64,000 nt of DNA from Lysinibacillus sp. OF-1 (GTDB lineage Bacteria > Bacillota > Bacilli > Bacillales_A > Planococcaceae), in NCBI RefSeq assembly GCF_028356935.1, contig NZ_CP102798.1, positions 3,720,001 to 3,784,000 on the forward strand, read 5' to 3'. The notes below the pieces were generated by a model, which made no database searches, had not been told where the DNA came from, and worked only from the letters and a program-made list of their open reading frames with translations. Positions 63,093-64,000 of the stretch are shown piece after piece. Every line of letters starts with the position of its first letter. Position 1 is the stretch's first letter. Both the position numbers and the translations under genes were made by a program.

Positions 63093-63982
63093 TAGAAATC
63101 TCCTTTAGGATTGCTAGTTGAATAATTGAAGGTAGCATATATAATTAGTGCAAAATACCATTTACATAACGTAGAAGATGAAGAAAAGTCAATCCTTGCT
63201 ACACCAGCACCGGTTGGTTCAACATGAGAATACTTATTTTCATATGGCTTTAGATAAGGTATTACTTCTAATGCCCATTCTTTTATACTTAAAGAGATTT
63301 CAATTGTACGTAATTTGCCATCTCCACTTTTTCCACCTCTTAACATAGGTACTCCTAATTTAAGTCCTGTTGTAACTAACTCAGGGAAGTATTGAGAACC
63401 CACTTTGATTTTCCAAGAGTTAATTATCTCAGTGTTATAAAATAATTTTCTAAGTGCTCTAACAATAATTTCTAAACTATTGGGCTCGGATGATGTAAAA
63501 CTTAATGCAAATCCTGTTGCATTTGAAGTATACATCTGAAACAATTTTTCTTTAGAAGTTGTACCCTCAGCCAAATATAGACCTGCTGCATATAGCCATA
63601 AAGGATCTAGTCTCAGTTCCTTAAATATATTTACTTCAGCACCTCTTGGATAACGCCCCTTTATAAAAAGGGCTTCTTCTTCTATACTAGGTTGAGTATT
63701 ATTTATAACTGAGTAATTATTATTTGTGAAAAAATCTTTAAGATCAACAATTTCTCCGATTGCTGAAGGTGTAGAGTCCCATTTGATTAATTCGTCGTCA
63801 GAACTTGAATTATCTTTAAGTATAGATTCTTCAACAGAATGTAAAATTTTCAAAAATAACTCGCCCATTCCGGTTACGCCACGAACGTAAAGTTCATCAG
63901 ATCTACTAGTCCCACCAATTTGTCTGGCTCCTTTCTTGAAAGGTCTTCGTAAAGATGCTGTAACTTTGTCTTTCTCATTCAA
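63092..63982 (-). CDS. Uncharacterised protein, 296 aa, with a weak LAGLIDADG-like motif
   Basis: The protein has LDPLWLYAAGLYLAEGTTSK at about residues 125-144, which resembles the first LAGLIDADG helix of homing endonucleases (AAGLYLAEG), followed by SFTSSEPNSLEIIVRALRKL, a pattern also found after such helices. A second LAGLIDADG motif is not evident. The start may be TTG 63982 with GAGGT upstream, or lie beyond the window, since the frame is open to the edge. It overlaps the next gene. Function is unknown. Confidence 0.65.
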   Translation of the reverse strand: MNEKDKVTASLRRPFKKGARQIGGTSRSDELYVRGVTGMGELFLKILHSVEESILKDNSSSDDELIKWDSTPSAIGEIVDLKDFFTNNNYSVINNTQPSIEEEALFIKGRYPRGAEVNIFKELRLDPLWLYAAGLYLAEGTTSKEKLFQMYTSNATGFALSFTSSEPNSLEIIVRALRKLFYNTEIINSWKIKVGSQYFPELVTTGLKLGVPMLRGGKSGDGKLRTIEISLSIKEWALEVIPYLKPYENKYSHVEPTGAGVARIDFSSSSTLCKWYFALIIYATFNYSTSNPKGDF

Positions 63983-64000
63983 GATTATTTTTACCTCATT

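Noticed and set aside
1..64000. CRISPR array
   Set aside because: No regularly spaced direct repeats with unique spacers were seen on either strand.

Overview
The window looks like chromosome from a spore-forming, low-GC member of the Bacillaceae/Planococcaceae, most likely Lysinibacillus or a close relative (inference). The support is AT-rich DNA, AGGAGG-type ribosome sites with frequent TTG and GTG starts, a CwlJ-type germination lytic enzyme, an SLH-domain surface protein, a FadR-type operator and a LexA/DinR-type SOS box. There is no rRNA, no intact tRNA and no CRISPR array.

Bases 1-33,700 are mostly ordinary chromosome. In order they hold the 5' part of a FadN-type beta-oxidation gene behind a FadR box, a thioredoxin, a C39-like cysteine peptidase, a 5'-3' exonuclease and an arginase-family hydrolase. 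Next comes a minus-strand surface-polysaccharide operon: sugar transferase, GT4 glycosyltransferase, two GNAT/FemAB-like proteins and a polysaccharide deacetylase. A second copy of the large GNAT/FemAB-like gene lies near 13.5 kb. OsmC, Na/Pi cotransporter, KstD-like flavoprotein, ZIP transporter, SLH protein, multicopper oxidase and hydroxyacyl-CoA dehydrogenase genes follow. At 20.5-22.0 kb is a compact locus with a two-piece sigma factor (region 4 and region 2 on separate genes), a divergent YvrJ-family peptide and a LexA box between them. At 23-28 kb a permease, kynureninase and alanine dehydrogenase form a small regulon, with the same 13-bp palindrome over both promoters and a TetR gene adjacent. 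A pyridoxal kinase divergent from an ECF S-component suggests vitamin B6 salvage.

Bases 33,700-64,000 are accessory. They start with an Mrr-like restriction enzyme and a complete four-gene Wadjet (JetD-A-B-C) anti-plasmid system. A MarR and serine-hydrolase pair follows. From 45,502 to 52,380 lies a segment bounded by inverted TGTGACGTAAA ends with internal short repeats. It holds a TnsD/TniQ-like fragment, a broken IS30 and a WapA/RHS polymorphic toxin with a probable membrane immunity protein.

To the right, two direct repeats at 52,414 and 61,771 resemble the 3' end of a tmRNA or tRNA gene plus integrase arm sites. They bracket a 9.4-kb island with an HNH nuclease, a PD-(D/E)XK protein, an uncharacterised 345-aa protein, decayed IS200 and IS3 copies, a GIY-YIG protein, a nuclease-helicase (DUF2075) and the tail of a tyrosine integrase. 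A second island with an uncharacterised overlapping gene pair begins after 61,771 and leaves the window. The most promising leads for something undescribed are the SOS-linked split sigma locus, the 45.5-52.4 kb toxin-carrying element, and the unknown genes of the stacked islands.
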